Source: Pseudomonadota bacterium (GTDB lineage: Bacteria; Pseudomonadota; Gammaproteobacteria; Steroidobacterales; Steroidobacteraceae). From it: DNA of 57,667 nt. Where the stretch lies: contig JAJZDW010000024.1 of the NCBI GenBank assembly GCA_021851405.1, forward strand, positions 1 through 57,667, written 5' to 3'. The position numbers and the translations under genes are program-made. Positions 34,933 to 45,100 of the stretch are shown piece by piece (position 1 is the stretch's first letter; every line of letters starts with the position of its first letter). Below the pieces are notes generated by a model that was not told the origin of the DNA, searched no databases, and saw only the letters and a program-made list of their open reading frames with translations.

Positions 34933-35990
34933 CGTCCCCACCGCTGCAACAACGAGGCGGCGCTCGCGCCGCTGCGCAATGCGAGCAGAGCGCCCGCCAC
35001 GGCCAGGATCAGCAGCGCGGCGAGCAAGGCCGCCGCGATCAGTCCGGCGAGGCGCAGATCGGCGGGCGTGCGCGTGACCGCGGCAATGGCCAGAAGCAGC
35101 GCGACGGCGAGCCCCTGTGCTCCGAGGACCCGGTGCGCAAGCGCCCCGGTGAAGCGCAGCGGGCTCGGCGCGTTGGGCGCAAGCCAGCGCGCAGCATTGA
35201 ACGCCGTGCGCAGGAGCGCCCGCGTCAGATTGATCAGGTGCAGCACGATCAGCCAGGCGGCGGCGGCGGCGAGCACCGTGCCACCCGACACCCCGATCGG
35301 CACGGCGAGCAGCAGCAGAATCAGACTGCGGGCGCGAATCGTCGGGCGGTCGCGAAAGTGCGCCTCCGTGACCGGCCAGGCGCCGAGCGGTAGCAGCGTC
35401 GCGCGCCTTGGCGCGCCGAGGCGCGCCAAGCGCCCCGCGGCGTAGCGCGAGCGCGGCTGGGCGCGCGCATCGCGCCCGCTGCTGCGCCCCGGGCGCACGT
35501 GGGCGGCCATGAACGCTGCGGCGAGCCCCGCGCCGAGGGCGCTCCCTGCCGCGAGACTGCCCATGAAGCGCAGCGCGATCCATGCCGGCCACTGCCCCGC
35601 GAGCGACAGATCGACGACCAGGATCGCGGCGATCACGAGCACCGCGATCGGTCCGGCGCTCGAGCGCAGCACGATCGGCACGTTGCGCGGCAGCGCGGCG
35701 AGCCAGTCGTGTTGCCGGTCATTCGTCCGGCGCGTGCCGCTGCGCAGCACGAGAACGCCTGCGAGCATCGCACTCAGCGTCACCACGAATCCTGGTGAGA
35801 GCGCGGCCAGGGCGAGCAGGGATTCGACTGCACGGATGCGTCCCAACAGTCCGAGCGCGAGGAAGGCCACGGTCAGCGCCACTGCGGCGCGCGGCCAGCG
35901 GCGCCACAGATTGCGCCACTGCAGCCGGGTGACCTCAATCGAGGGCCAGCGGGCGGTTCGGGACGCCGAGAGATCCTCCATCGGCATCAT
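34929..35990 (-). CDS. ABC transporter membrane protein, unassigned subfamily
   Basis: A 353-residue inner-membrane protein with about eight or nine hydrophobic segments separated by an arginine-rich cytoplasmic loop (about 165-200). It is the likely partner of the ATPase whose start it overlaps by four bases. I do not recognise a named family. A perfect hairpin of 10-base arms (35407-35416 and 35421-35430) falls within the Arg-rich loop coding region. The start could be any of ATGs at 35990, 35987 or 35981. Confidence 0.78.
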   Translation of the reverse strand: MMPMEDLSASRTARWPSIEVTRLQWRNLWRRWPRAAVALTVAFLALGLLGRIRAVESLLALAALSPGFVVTLSAMLAGVLVLRSGTRRTNDRQHDWLAALPRNVPIVLRSSAGPIAVLVIAAILVVDLSLAGQWPAWIALRFMGSLAAGSALGAGLAAAFMAAHVRPGRSSGRDARAQPRSRYAAGRLARLGAPRRATLLPLGAWPVTEAHFRDRPTIRARSLILLLLAVPIGVSGGTVLAAAAAWLIVLHLINLTRALLRTAFNAARWLAPNAPSPLRFTGALAHRVLGAQGLAVALLLAIAAVTRTPADLRLAGLIAAALLAALLILAVAGALLALRSGASAASLLQRWGR

Positions 35991-36142
35991 CCTCTGAATG
36001 AACTGCGCACAGGATACGCCGCGCGTGCTAGGGATGCTGCCGGCGCGCCGTACCGAACCCCATGCGGCCGAGCCCCGAGGAGCACCCCTGTGGCCACACG
36101 CCCTTCGCCTCGCTGCGCCGCATCTGCGCCGCCTGCGCCCGG

Positions 36143-37627
36143 TCAGGTGCGTTGACGAAGCGCCTCGAACCGTGCGAGCGCGCGTTTGCGGGCCTCGTCA
36201 TGCGCGACGATGGGCCGCGGATAGGTCTCACCGAGCCGCACGCCCGCCTCGGCCAGCTCGAGCGGCCGGGCGTTCCACGGCGCATGGATCGCGGGGGTCC
36301 GCAACGCAGCCAGCTCAGGCAGCCAGCGGCGCAGGTACTCGCCCTCGGGGTCGAAGCGCTCGCTCTGCGCAACGGGATTGAAGATGCGGAAATACGGCGC
36401 AGCGTCGACGCCGCAGCCGCTGACCCACTGCCAGTTGAGCGCGTTGCTCGCACGGTCCGCATCGACGAGCGTGTCCCAGAACCACGTCTCACCCCGCTGC
36501 CAAGGCACGAGCAGGTCTTTCACCAGGAAGGAGCCGACAATCATCCGCACGCGGTTGTGCATCCAGCCGGTGTGCCACAGCTGGCGCATGCCCGCATCGA
36601 CGATGGGATAGCCCGTGCGTCCTCGGCACCAGGCCTCGAACCCAGCGGCATCCTCCCGCCAACCGAACGCCTCGAACTCCTGGCGCAGCGGACGCAGCGG
36701 CAGGCTCGGGAAGTGATGCAGCGTGTAGCGCGCGAACTCCCGCCAGCCGAGCTCGCGCAGAAAGCCGTTGCCCACCAGCTCGGCGCGCCCGCCGCCCGGG
36801 GCGTTGAGCACCGTATGCCAGATCTGCCGGGCGCTGATCTCCCCGAAGCACAGATGCGGCGAGAGACGCGAGGTTCCCTCGACCGAGGGCACATCGCGGG
36901 CACCGCGGTAGCTGTCGAACTGCCGGCCGAGGAACTCGCGCAGCCGCAGGCGCGCCCCCTTCTCCCCCGGAGTCCACACCGGTGCAAAGCCGCCGTCCCA
37001 CCCCAAACTCGGCAGCAGGCCCCAGTCCTCGAGTCGCTCGCTACGCGGTGCACTCGCGCTGCCGGTGAGTCTGCGGGGCACCGGCAGCGGCGGCGCCACC
37101 TCGAGCGCGCTCAAACGGTTCCAGAACGCGGTGAACACCCGAAACGGCCCGCCGCTGCCGGTCCGCACTGCCCCGGGCTCGGCAAGCATCGCCCCGGGAA
37201 ACGACTCGAGCAGCGCGCCACATCGCTGCAGCGGCTCGGTCAGGGTCGCATCGAGCGCATCGAGGAGCGGATCATACGTGCGGTTGCAGAACACCCGCCG
37301 CGCGCCGCTCGCCACGATCACCTCGCGCAGAATCGCGGCACTCGCGCCGTGTCGCAGGCACAGCGTCACTCCGTGGGGCGCGTCCCGCGAGAGCGTGCGC
37401 AACGCCGCATCAAGCGCCGCGAGGCTGTGATGCAGCCACCAGCGCGCCGCGCCGCCGAGCGGCCGGCCCTCGGGAAGGGTCTCGTCCAGGATGTACAGCG
37501 CAACGAGGGGGCCGCCCGTGGCGAGCGCCGCGGCCAGGGCTGGATTATCGCCGAGCCGTAAGTCGTTGCGGAACCAGACGATGACGGGGCACGCTGCTGG
37601 ATCGGCGCCGCGGCGCTGCTGGGACAT
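36143..37627 (-). CDS. phrB: deoxyribodipyrimidine photolyase
   Basis: A light-driven DNA repair enzyme of 494 residues that splits cyclobutane pyrimidine dimers with reduced FAD. The N-terminal antenna-binding domain starts IVWFRNDLRLGDNPAL; the C-terminal FAD domain contains GRTGYPIVDAGMRQLWHTGWMHNRVRM and WQWVSGCGVDAAPYFRIFNP, the class I signature. ATG at 37627 is used because the upstream codons have no family similarity. It lies alone between convergent or divergent neighbours. Photolyase genes belong to the sigma-E/ChrR photo-oxidative regulon in Rhodobacter, so a link to the ECF sigma factor at 17224 is possible. Confidence 0.95.
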   Translation of the reverse strand: MSQQRRGADPAACPVIVWFRNDLRLGDNPALAAALATGGPLVALYILDETLPEGRPLGGAARWWLHHSLAALDAALRTLSRDAPHGVTLCLRHGASAAILREVIVASGARRVFCNRTYDPLLDALDATLTEPLQRCGALLESFPGAMLAEPGAVRTGSGGPFRVFTAFWNRLSALEVAPPLPVPRRLTGSASAPRSERLEDWGLLPSLGWDGGFAPVWTPGEKGARLRLREFLGRQFDSYRGARDVPSVEGTSRLSPHLCFGEISARQIWHTVLNAPGGGRAELVGNGFLRELGWREFARYTLHHFPSLPLRPLRQEFEAFGWREDAAGFEAWCRGRTGYPIVDAGMRQLWHTGWMHNRVRMIVGSFLVKDLLVPWQRGETWFWDTLVDADRASNALNWQWVSGCGVDAAPYFRIFNPVAQSERFDPEGEYLRRWLPELAALRTPAIHAPWNARPLELAEAGVRLGETYPRPIVAHDEARKRALARFEALRQRT

Positions 37628-37794
37628 GGACGGACCTCGAGACTTGCCCGGCCGAACCGGCTGCGAACCGGCGGCGCTGAGGACCCAGTGTGCAATGCCA
37701 CCCAGTGGACTGTCGAGTGACATTCCGCGCCCGCCGCCCTGATCTGTCCGAGGGTATCTCAGCTACACTTGCCGCTTAGATCAGCGAGCCCATC

Positions 37795-40179
37795 GTGTCG
37801 AAACCTATCTCTGTCGAGCCGGCGCACGCTCCCGATCCGCACGGATCGCACCCCGAGGTGCGGCAGAGCGACGTGAACGGCCTCAGCAGCCGCGAGGCGC
37901 AGCAGCGCCTGGCACAGTACGGCCCCAATGCCATGAGCGAGCAGGACACTGCGCCGTGGCGGCGGCTGCTCGCAAAGTTCTGGGCACCCGTACCGTGGAT
38001 GCTCGAAGCGGCGGTGCTCCTGCAGCTGGCGCTCGGCAAGTACGTCGAGGCGCTCGTGATCGGAGTCCTCGTACTGTTCAACGCCGTGCTGGGATTCGTG
38101 CAAGAGGCGCGCGCGCGCGCGACGCTGCAGGCGCTGAAGTCCCGCCTTGCGCTGATGGCCTCCGTGCGCCGCGACGGCGCGTGGAAGACCGTGCCGGCCG
38201 CCGAATTGGTCCCAGGCGACCTGGTCAAGCTGTCCCTCGGCGGCATCGTGCCGGCCGATGTGCGGCTGCTCGCGGGTGAAGTACTGCTCGATCAGTCGAC
38301 GCTCACCGGGGAGTCGTTGCCGGTGGAGGGCGCACCGGGACGGGATACCTACGCCGGTGCGCTGGTGCGACGAGGAGAGGCGCTCGCGCGGGTGAGCGCC
38401 ACCGGAACGCGCACGCGCTTCGGCCGCACCGCAGAACTGGTGCGCACCGCGCATGGCGTGAGTACTCAGCAGACCACCGTGCTGCGCGTGGTGCGCAACC
38501 TCGCCATCTTCAACGGTGCGGTCGTTCTCGCGCAGGTGGCCTATGCCGCGGTGCTGGGTCTGCCGACCCACGAGGTCATTTCGCTGACGCTCACGGCGAT
38601 CCTCGCCGCCATTCCGGTCGCCCTGCCCGCGACGTTCACACTGGCGAGCGCACTCGGAGCGCGCGCGCTCGCCGCGCGCGGCGTGTTGCCCACTCGCCTC
38701 TCGTCCGTAGAGGACGCGGCCACGCTCGATGTGCTGTGTTCGGACAAGACGGGCACGATCACCCAGAATACGCTGGCAGTGACCGCGGTACGGCCCGCGC
38801 CCGAGGGCGAGGAGGCCCTAGTCCTCGCTCGCGCCGCGCTCGCCAGTTCCGAGGGCGGGACGGATCCGGTCGACGTCGCAATCCGCGCCGCAGCCGCCGC
38901 ACGGCCTGCCGACACCGCCACCCGGCTCGTATCCTTCATTCCTTTCGACCCGGCACGCAAGCGTGCCGAAGCCACGGCCATCGACGCCGGCGGGCGCACC
39001 ATCCGGATCGTCAAAGGCGCCTTTGCGACTCTGCAGGCGATCGCCGTCCCCGCGGCACAGACCGTCGCGGACGCCGAATCACTCGCCGCCCAGGGCTATC
39101 GCGTGCTCGCCGTCGCCGAGGGTCCGGTGGACGGCGCGTTGCGGATGATCGGTCTGATCGCCCTCAGTGATCCGCCGCGCTCCGACGCCGCGGCGCTTAT
39201 CAAAGAATTGCGCACCATGGGGGTGGAGACGGTCATGGTCACCGGCGATGCTCCGGTGACGGCCCAGGTGGTCGCGCGCGAAGTGGGGCTCGACGGTGCG
39301 CTGTGCCCGCCCGGAGATATTCCGGCGAGTATTCGTCCGCAAGACTACGCGGTGTTCGCCGGCGTGTTTCCTGAGGACAAATTTCATATCGTGCGCGCGC
39401 TGCAGACCAGCGGGCACACGGTCGGAATGTTCGGCGACGGCGCGAACGATGCGCCCGCGCTGCGCCAAGCGCAGATGGGCATCGCAGTCTCGAGTGCGAC
39501 CGACGTGGCGAAGTCGGCTGCCGGGATCGTGTTGACCGAGCCCGGTCTTGGCGGGACCGTCAGTGCAATCCGCGAAGGGCGCATTACCTTCCAGCGCATC
39601 CTCACCTACACGCTGCGCTCGCTGACGCAGAAACTCAGCCAGATGCTGCTGCTCGTGATCGGGCTGGTGATGACCGGACACGCCATTCTCACGCCGCGGC
39701 TGATGGCCCTGTTGATGATCACGGGCGACTTCCTCGCAATGTCGGCGACCACGGATCACGTGCGTCCCTCGCCGAAGCCGAACGCGTGGCACGTCAACAA
39801 CATTACGCTGCTCGGCAGCGCTTTGGCGCTGTGCAACGTGGTGTTCTGCGCAGCAGTCCTCGCCATCGGCCGCTACCGGCTCGCGCTGAACCAGGCGCAG
39901 CTGCAGACACTCGCGTGCGTGACACTGTCCTTCACCAGCCAGGCACTCTTCTACGTCGTGCGCGAGCGGCGCCGCCTCTGGAGCTCCAGACCGAGCGATT
40001 GGATCGTGCTGTCGATGATCGCGGACATCCTGATCTTCGGCCTTCTGGGTACCCGAGGCATACTGATGCGCGCGATCCCACCGCTCCTGATCGCGGCCGT
40101 TTTCGGCGCCTCAATCCTGCTGGCCTTTGCGCTCGATAGCCTGAAAGCGGCGCTGGGAACGCATCTGAAGATGCAGTGA
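37795..40179 (+). CDS. P3A-type proton-exporting ATPase
   Basis: A 794-residue P-type ATPase from a GTG start. Motifs in order: TGES in DQSTLTGESLPVEG, the phosphorylated Asp in CSDKTGTITQNTL (about residue 317), KGAF in the nucleotide domain, and GDGANDAPAL. The membrane region carries MITGDFLAMSATTDHVRPSP, aligning with the helix-6 proton-binding Asp region of fungal and plant plasma-membrane H+-ATPases. It is shorter than eukaryotic pumps because it lacks the C-terminal regulatory tail. It would use ATP to expel protons, useful in acidic surroundings or when respiration fails. The next gene, a small membrane protein, lies 94 bases downstream. Confidence 0.92.
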   Translation: MSKPISVEPAHAPDPHGSHPEVRQSDVNGLSSREAQQRLAQYGPNAMSEQDTAPWRRLLAKFWAPVPWMLEAAVLLQLALGKYVEALVIGVLVLFNAVLGFVQEARARATLQALKSRLALMASVRRDGAWKTVPAAELVPGDLVKLSLGGIVPADVRLLAGEVLLDQSTLTGESLPVEGAPGRDTYAGALVRRGEALARVSATGTRTRFGRTAELVRTAHGVSTQQTTVLRVVRNLAIFNGAVVLAQVAYAAVLGLPTHEVISLTLTAILAAIPVALPATFTLASALGARALAARGVLPTRLSSVEDAATLDVLCSDKTGTITQNTLAVTAVRPAPEGEEALVLARAALASSEGGTDPVDVAIRAAAAARPADTATRLVSFIPFDPARKRAEATAIDAGGRTIRIVKGAFATLQAIAVPAAQTVADAESLAAQGYRVLAVAEGPVDGALRMIGLIALSDPPRSDAAALIKELRTMGVETVMVTGDAPVTAQVVAREVGLDGALCPPGDIPASIRPQDYAVFAGVFPEDKFHIVRALQTSGHTVGMFGDGANDAPALRQAQMGIAVSSATDVAKSAAGIVLTEPGLGGTVSAIREGRITFQRILTYTLRSLTQKLSQMLLLVIGLVMTGHAILTPRLMALLMITGDFLAMSATTDHVRPSPKPNAWHVNNITLLGSALALCNVVFCAAVLAIGRYRLALNQAQLQTLACVTLSFTSQALFYVVRERRRLWSSRPSDWIVLSMIADILIFGLLGTRGILMRAIPPLLIAAVFGASILLAFALDSLKAALGTHLKMQ

Positions 40180-40273
40180 GCAAGCGCGGGACTTTGCCAT
40201 AGTGACGCTCGGTTTGAGCGCGATGCCGAACCTGACCGGCGACGCGTCGATCCCTGGCGGGGAGAGTGCGCTG

Positions 40274-40621
40274 ATGAACATGCAACCGGCCGCGGAGGGC
40301 AGTTCGAACAGGCCGTTCGACCGCAATCTCGGCAACATCGCCTACGGACTGTACGCAGGGGCAATCCTCTTCCCCGTGCTGGCCGTGGCTGCGGTCATCG
40401 TCAACTACGTGAAGCGCGAGGAGGTGCGCGGCACGCTGCTCGAACCCCATTTCGAGTGGCAGATCCGCACCTTCTGGTTCTCCCTGCTGTGGCTCGTGCT
40501 CGGCGGCGCTCTGTGGCTGGTGTTCATCGGCTGGCTGGTACTCGCCGCCGGATCAATCTGGTACCTGTATCGAATCATCAAGGGGTGGCTGCGCTTGGGC
40601 GAGGGCAAACCTCCCCTGTAG
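40274..40621 (+). CDS. small membrane protein, DUF4870-like
   Basis: A 115-residue protein with three hydrophobic helices (roughly 22-42, 62-78 and 80-100) and the pattern PHFEWQIRTFWFSLLWLVLGG typical of DUF4870-like proteins. ATG at 40274 has GGGGAGAG upstream. Function unknown. It is on the same strand as the proton ATPase and could be cotranscribed. Confidence 0.8.
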   Translation: MNMQPAAEGSSNRPFDRNLGNIAYGLYAGAILFPVLAVAAVIVNYVKREEVRGTLLEPHFEWQIRTFWFSLLWLVLGGALWLVFIGWLVLAAGSIWYLYRIIKGWLRLGEGKPPL

Positions 40622-40650
40622 CGAGCCCGAGCCGCCGGCGGCCGTGACGG

Positions 40651-41487
40651 CTACAGGAGCAGGCCGAGGCCAACGCCGGTGTAGCGGGAGAACCCGCCGA
40701 GCTGACCTTGCAGGCGAACACCCTCCTCCAGGTCGACCTCGAAGTCCGGATTGACCAGATATTGCAGGCCGCCGTCGAAATCCGACCCCCAGCCCAGCCC
40801 GTACGCGGCATGCGACTGACCGTAGACCTCGCCATAGAACTGCAGTCGCGAGGTCGCCGCCCAGGTGACAACCAGATCGGGATTGACGCTCTGGAAGCGC
40901 TGCCCGCCCACTGCGGTAGGCTCGGTCTGCGAGGTCACGCCCAGCATCAACGACACCCCGATCGGTCCGTTGCCGTAACTGACGATGCCGTTGAGCGCGC
41001 CGCCCACCCCGTGACTGCCGAACGTGCTATCCCCCGAGGGTAGCGTGGCCAGCGCTTCGCCCGTCCACTGCCAGTGCTGGGTGTACCCAAACGAGTGTTT
41101 GATGCCGACGGTCGTCGGACCAAAGCCTCCGATCGTATGGGCTGCGCCCTGAGGTCCGGCGTTCAACGACTGATATTGGTAGCCCGGCGGCAGCCACACG
41201 AACTCCGAATTGCCCGGCAGACCCCAGCGCAGTTCGAGATTAGGCAGCGTGTCGATCTGTCCACCCGGAATGCCGTAGATGTTCCCGGCGGTCGCGCCCG
41301 CTTCGATGACGGTCATTCCCTCGGGCACCACACAGCTCGAATCACCCACCGTCGGTCTGTCGAGCAGGCTGAGAAGCGCAGACGATCCACTGCACTGCGG
41401 CGGCGGTGCGCCAGCCCGCGCCACCGACCAGCAGGCCGGTGCCGTGGCAGCAATCGCCAACACCATCAAACGCTTCGATTTGTTCAA
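40651..41487 (-). CDS. predicted outer-membrane beta-barrel protein (phenol-MetA type)
   Basis: A 278-residue protein that I start at the TTG at 41487, which has GGAGG five bases upstream and gives a signal peptide (NKSKRLMVLAIAATAPACW to ARAG). The mature part alternates polar and hydrophobic residues with many Gly and aromatic residues (FGPTTVGIKHSFGYTQHWQWTGEAL), as in the Phenol_MetA_deg-type transporters, and ends in a hydrophobic strand. It may form a barrel for small hydrophobic molecules. Two cysteines near the N terminus (QCSGSS, SSCVVPEG) may pair. The function is not established. Confidence 0.7.
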   Translation of the reverse strand: MNKSKRLMVLAIAATAPACWSVARAGAPPPQCSGSSALLSLLDRPTVGDSSCVVPEGMTVIEAGATAGNIYGIPGGQIDTLPNLELRWGLPGNSEFVWLPPGYQYQSLNAGPQGAAHTIGGFGPTTVGIKHSFGYTQHWQWTGEALATLPSGDSTFGSHGVGGALNGIVSYGNGPIGVSLMLGVTSQTEPTAVGGQRFQSVNPDLVVTWAATSRLQFYGEVYGQSHAAYGLGWGSDFDGGLQYLVNPDFEVDLEEGVRLQGQLGGFSRYTGVGLGLLL

Positions 41488-42161
41488 TCGTCCTCCCACG
41501 GGATTGGATTTCTTGCGCAGACGGAGACGCGTGCGATACCCAGCGGGGACCGCAGCTGCGAGGCCGAGCGCGGGAAGACGGGCCGCAGCACACCGGCGCG
41601 CCGCCCGTCTCACGCCATTGTAGCGGCTCGCGACCGAATCATCATCCGTTCCCAACGTTCCCCACACGAGGTGCGCCGTCGTCCGACTTACGGGCTTTGA
41701 CCGGAAACTCCCTCATAAGTTGCACTCCCGCAAGATCCGGCCGCTTCGAGCGGCTGCGCGGTTCATCCCGCGCTCGCCCTCCGATCTATAAGGACCCCAA
41801 CAGTACTCCGAGACTCGAACTCCCCGAGCTATACACCGCTCATTGCCGTCCATCCGGCCGGTCGCCGATTGCCGACGCCCCGCCGAGCCGCATCCGAGCC
41901 CGGGCCTGTGCATCATTGCCGCCCCAGAGCTCGCCGCACCGTGCCGGGCCGCGGGCGGCGTGCCTCGCGCCGCTCGTCACGAGCGCGCGCAGTGACGAGC
42001 CTCACCGGCACGGACTTGCTGTCAGGCCCGCGCTGGAATTTCGCTCCCGGAAATGGGGCTATAATCGTGGCCGGCACGAGAGAACCGAAGGCAGAGGCCC
42101 GTCCATGACAGCGCACGTCAGCCCGCCCGGCGATTCAACCCACGCGCCCTGAGCACGCGGC
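41488..42161. other. gap before the hybrid kinase, promoter and possible leader peptide
   Basis: No convincing gene in 674 bases. A consensus TATAAT at 42060-42065 could be the kinase -10; I see no good -35 at the right distance. Between it and the kinase start, ATG at 42105 opens a 15-codon frame that ends at 42152, ten bases before the kinase ATG at 42162. It has an AAGGCAGAGG stretch upstream and could be a leader peptide. The rest shows nothing I can interpret. Confidence 0.45.
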
Positions 42162-45100
42162 ATGCCCGTCAACCCACCCGACGGACCGGCACCGGCGCTC
42201 GACTACGAGCTGCTGTTCCAGGAAAGCCCCGACGTTCTGCTGGTGCTCCTGCCGGATGCGCCCCGCTTCACGATGGTCGCCGCTACCAACGCGCGCCTCG
42301 CAGCAACTCATACGACGCGGGAAATTCTCGGCCGCGGACTGTTCGACGTGTTCCCCGACAATCCCGCCGACCCCGGGGCTACCGGAACGAGCAATTTGCG
42401 CGATTCGCTCCAACGCGTGCTGCGAACCCGTCGTGCCGATACGATGGCGGTACAGAAATACGATATCCGTAACTCCAACGGCTCGTTCGAGACGAAGTAT
42501 TGGAGTCCGAAAAATCTGCCCGTGCTGTCGAGTTCCGGAGACGTACTCTACATCCTGCACAGAGTCGAAGAAGTCACCGAACTCGTTCGCGCCAGTGAAA
42601 TCGGCCAGACGCTGCGCGACCGCACCCGCAAGATGGAGCACGAAGTCATCCGTCGCAGCGGCGAACTCGCCACGGCCATCGCCGAACTGCGCGAGGCCAA
42701 TCGTAAGCTGGCCGAACTCGACGCGGCCAAAACTGACTTCTTCGCGAACATCAGCCACGAATTTCGCACGCCGCTCACTCTCATGCTCGGTCTGCTCGAA
42801 GAAGAGCTGGCCGAACCTGCGTCCCTGGCGCAGCCCAGACGGGACCGTCTGCGCGCCGCGCACCGCAACAGCCTTCGGTTGCTGCGACTGGTCAATTCTC
42901 TCCTGGACTTCGCGCGCATCGAGGCCGGCCGCGCCCAGGTCCATTTCCAAGCGACCGACCTCGCCAGCCTCACCGCCGAACTCGTCAGCCACTTCGAGTC
43001 CGCCGTGGCGCGCAGCCGCCTCACGCTGACGATCGACTGTCCGACGCTGCCGGAACGGATCTATGTGGACCGGGAAATGTGGGAGAAGATCGTTCTGAAT
43101 CTCCTCTCCAACGCCCTGAAGCACACTTTTGAGGGCGGCATTTCCGTGCGTCTGACCTGGCTCGGTGAGTCCGTCCGGCTGACCGTGCAGGACACCGGTG
43201 TCGGCATCGCGCCGGAAGAGTTGCCGCGACTGTTCGAGCGGTTCTATCGCATCAAGGGTGCTGCATCGAGAACCCATGAGGGCACCGGCATCGGCCTGTC
43301 ACTGGTGCGGGAACTGGTTCGGCTGCACGGCGGGGAAATCCGGGTGGAAAGCACTGTCGGTGAGGGCAGTCGCTTTCACGTCACGGTGCGGTCCGGCACC
43401 GGGCATCTGCCGGCCGAACGGATCGAGGCGGACTCCGCGACGGCGAGCATCGGTCTGAGCACCTCTGCCCAGGTGCAAGAAGCATTGCGCTGGGTCGCCG
43501 AGCTGCCGGCGCGGGACGGGCCGTCCGCCGGCTCTCCTGCGGCGCCGCGCCGCGATGCCGCAGCGGGCATCGGTCCCGAGGCGCCCGTCCGAGCGCGCAT
43601 TCTCTGGGCAGAGGACAATGCAGACATGCGAGAGTATGTCGCGCGCCTGCTCGGCAGCGAGTTTGACGTCGTGCCTGCCTCAGACGGTCAAATGGCACTC
43701 GAACGAGCACTCGCCGACCCTCCGGACCTCGTTCTCTCGGACGTCATGATGCCGAGACTGGACGGATTCGGTCTGTTGCGCGCCATTCGGGCCGACGTGC
43801 GAACGCAGCAAATTCCGGTGATCTTGCTGTCGGCCCGCGCTGGAGAAGAATCAGCCGTCGGCGGACTCGATGCTGGCGCCGACGATTACCTGATGAAGCC
43901 GTTCACGGCGCGTGAGCTACTCGCACGAGTGCGTGCCAGCGTACAATTGTCCCGCCATCGGCGCGATTTTGAGAAGGAGCTCGAGCGGCGCATCCACGAG
44001 CGAACCGCACAGCTCGCGGCGAGCATCCAGTCTCTCTCGACGGAAATCGCCCGGCGCGAAGTCAGCGAGATGAAACTCGAAGCGCAACTTCGTCACCTGA
44101 GTCTTCTGGACCATATCACGCGAGCGGTCGCTGAACGACAGGACCTGCAGAGCATCATTCGCGTCGTAGTGCGCAGCGTCGAGCAGAACCTTCCAACAGA
44201 CATCTGCAGAGTGGTCCTGAAGGACGAGCAGTCGAGTCTCATTCGCATCCCGGATGAACTCGTGTATTTCGCAGATGTGACGCAAACAAGCGCGCCGCTG
44301 CCCTACGACCTCACCGACACGCGGATACGAGCGCTCGTCGCAGCACCGCTACGCTTCGACGACGAAGTCCTCGGCGTCCTTACGGCCGGACGGCAGTCAC
44401 CCAATGGATTCAGCAACGACGAGTGCGAGTTTCTGCGCCAACTGAGCGAACACGTCGCTTTGGCTGTGCACCAGAGCGAGCTACACGCCTCCCTGCAGCG
44501 CGCTTACAATGAATTGCGGCTCAGTCAGCAGACTGTGCTCCAGCAGGAGCGCTTGAGCGCGCTTGGCCAGATGGCGAGCGGAATCGCGCATGACATCAAT
44601 AACGCCATCAGTCCGGTGACGTTGTATTTGGACACGCTTCTGGAGTCCGAATCAAATCTGACTCCCAGAGCTCGCCAATATCTTCCGATTGTCCTGCGTG
44701 CGATCGACGACGTATCGGCAACGGTGTCGCGAATGCGAGAATTCTACCGGCCGCGAGACGAGCAGACTGCGCTCGCGCCCGTGGATCTCAACGAACTCAC
44801 CGAGCAAGTCATCGAGCTCACCAAAGCACGCTGGAGCGACATGCCGCAGCAGCGCGGCATCGTGATCGAGGTGGTGCGGGAATTTCAGCCGAACCTTCCT
44901 CGGGTGCCTGCCGTCGAGAATGAAATCCGCGAAGCACTGACTAATCTTGTTTTCAATGCCGTCGATGCGATGCCGTTGGGCGGGCGTCTGACACTAGCCA
45001 CTCGTACCGTGGACGATGGCGTCGAGCTCGCCGTTGCGGACAACGGGGTTGGTATGGACGAGCAGACGCGCCGCAAGTGCCTCGAGCCGTTCTTCACCAC

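Noticed and set aside
35401-35430. Possible insertion-sequence end made of repeated GGCGCGCC units
   Set aside because: Within an uninterrupted coding frame, no target duplication or transposase; reported only as a hairpin.
41713-41916. Small open frame (67 codons) in the gap before the kinase
   Set aside because: No ribosome site, no family resemblance, and composition typical of non-coding GC-rich DNA.
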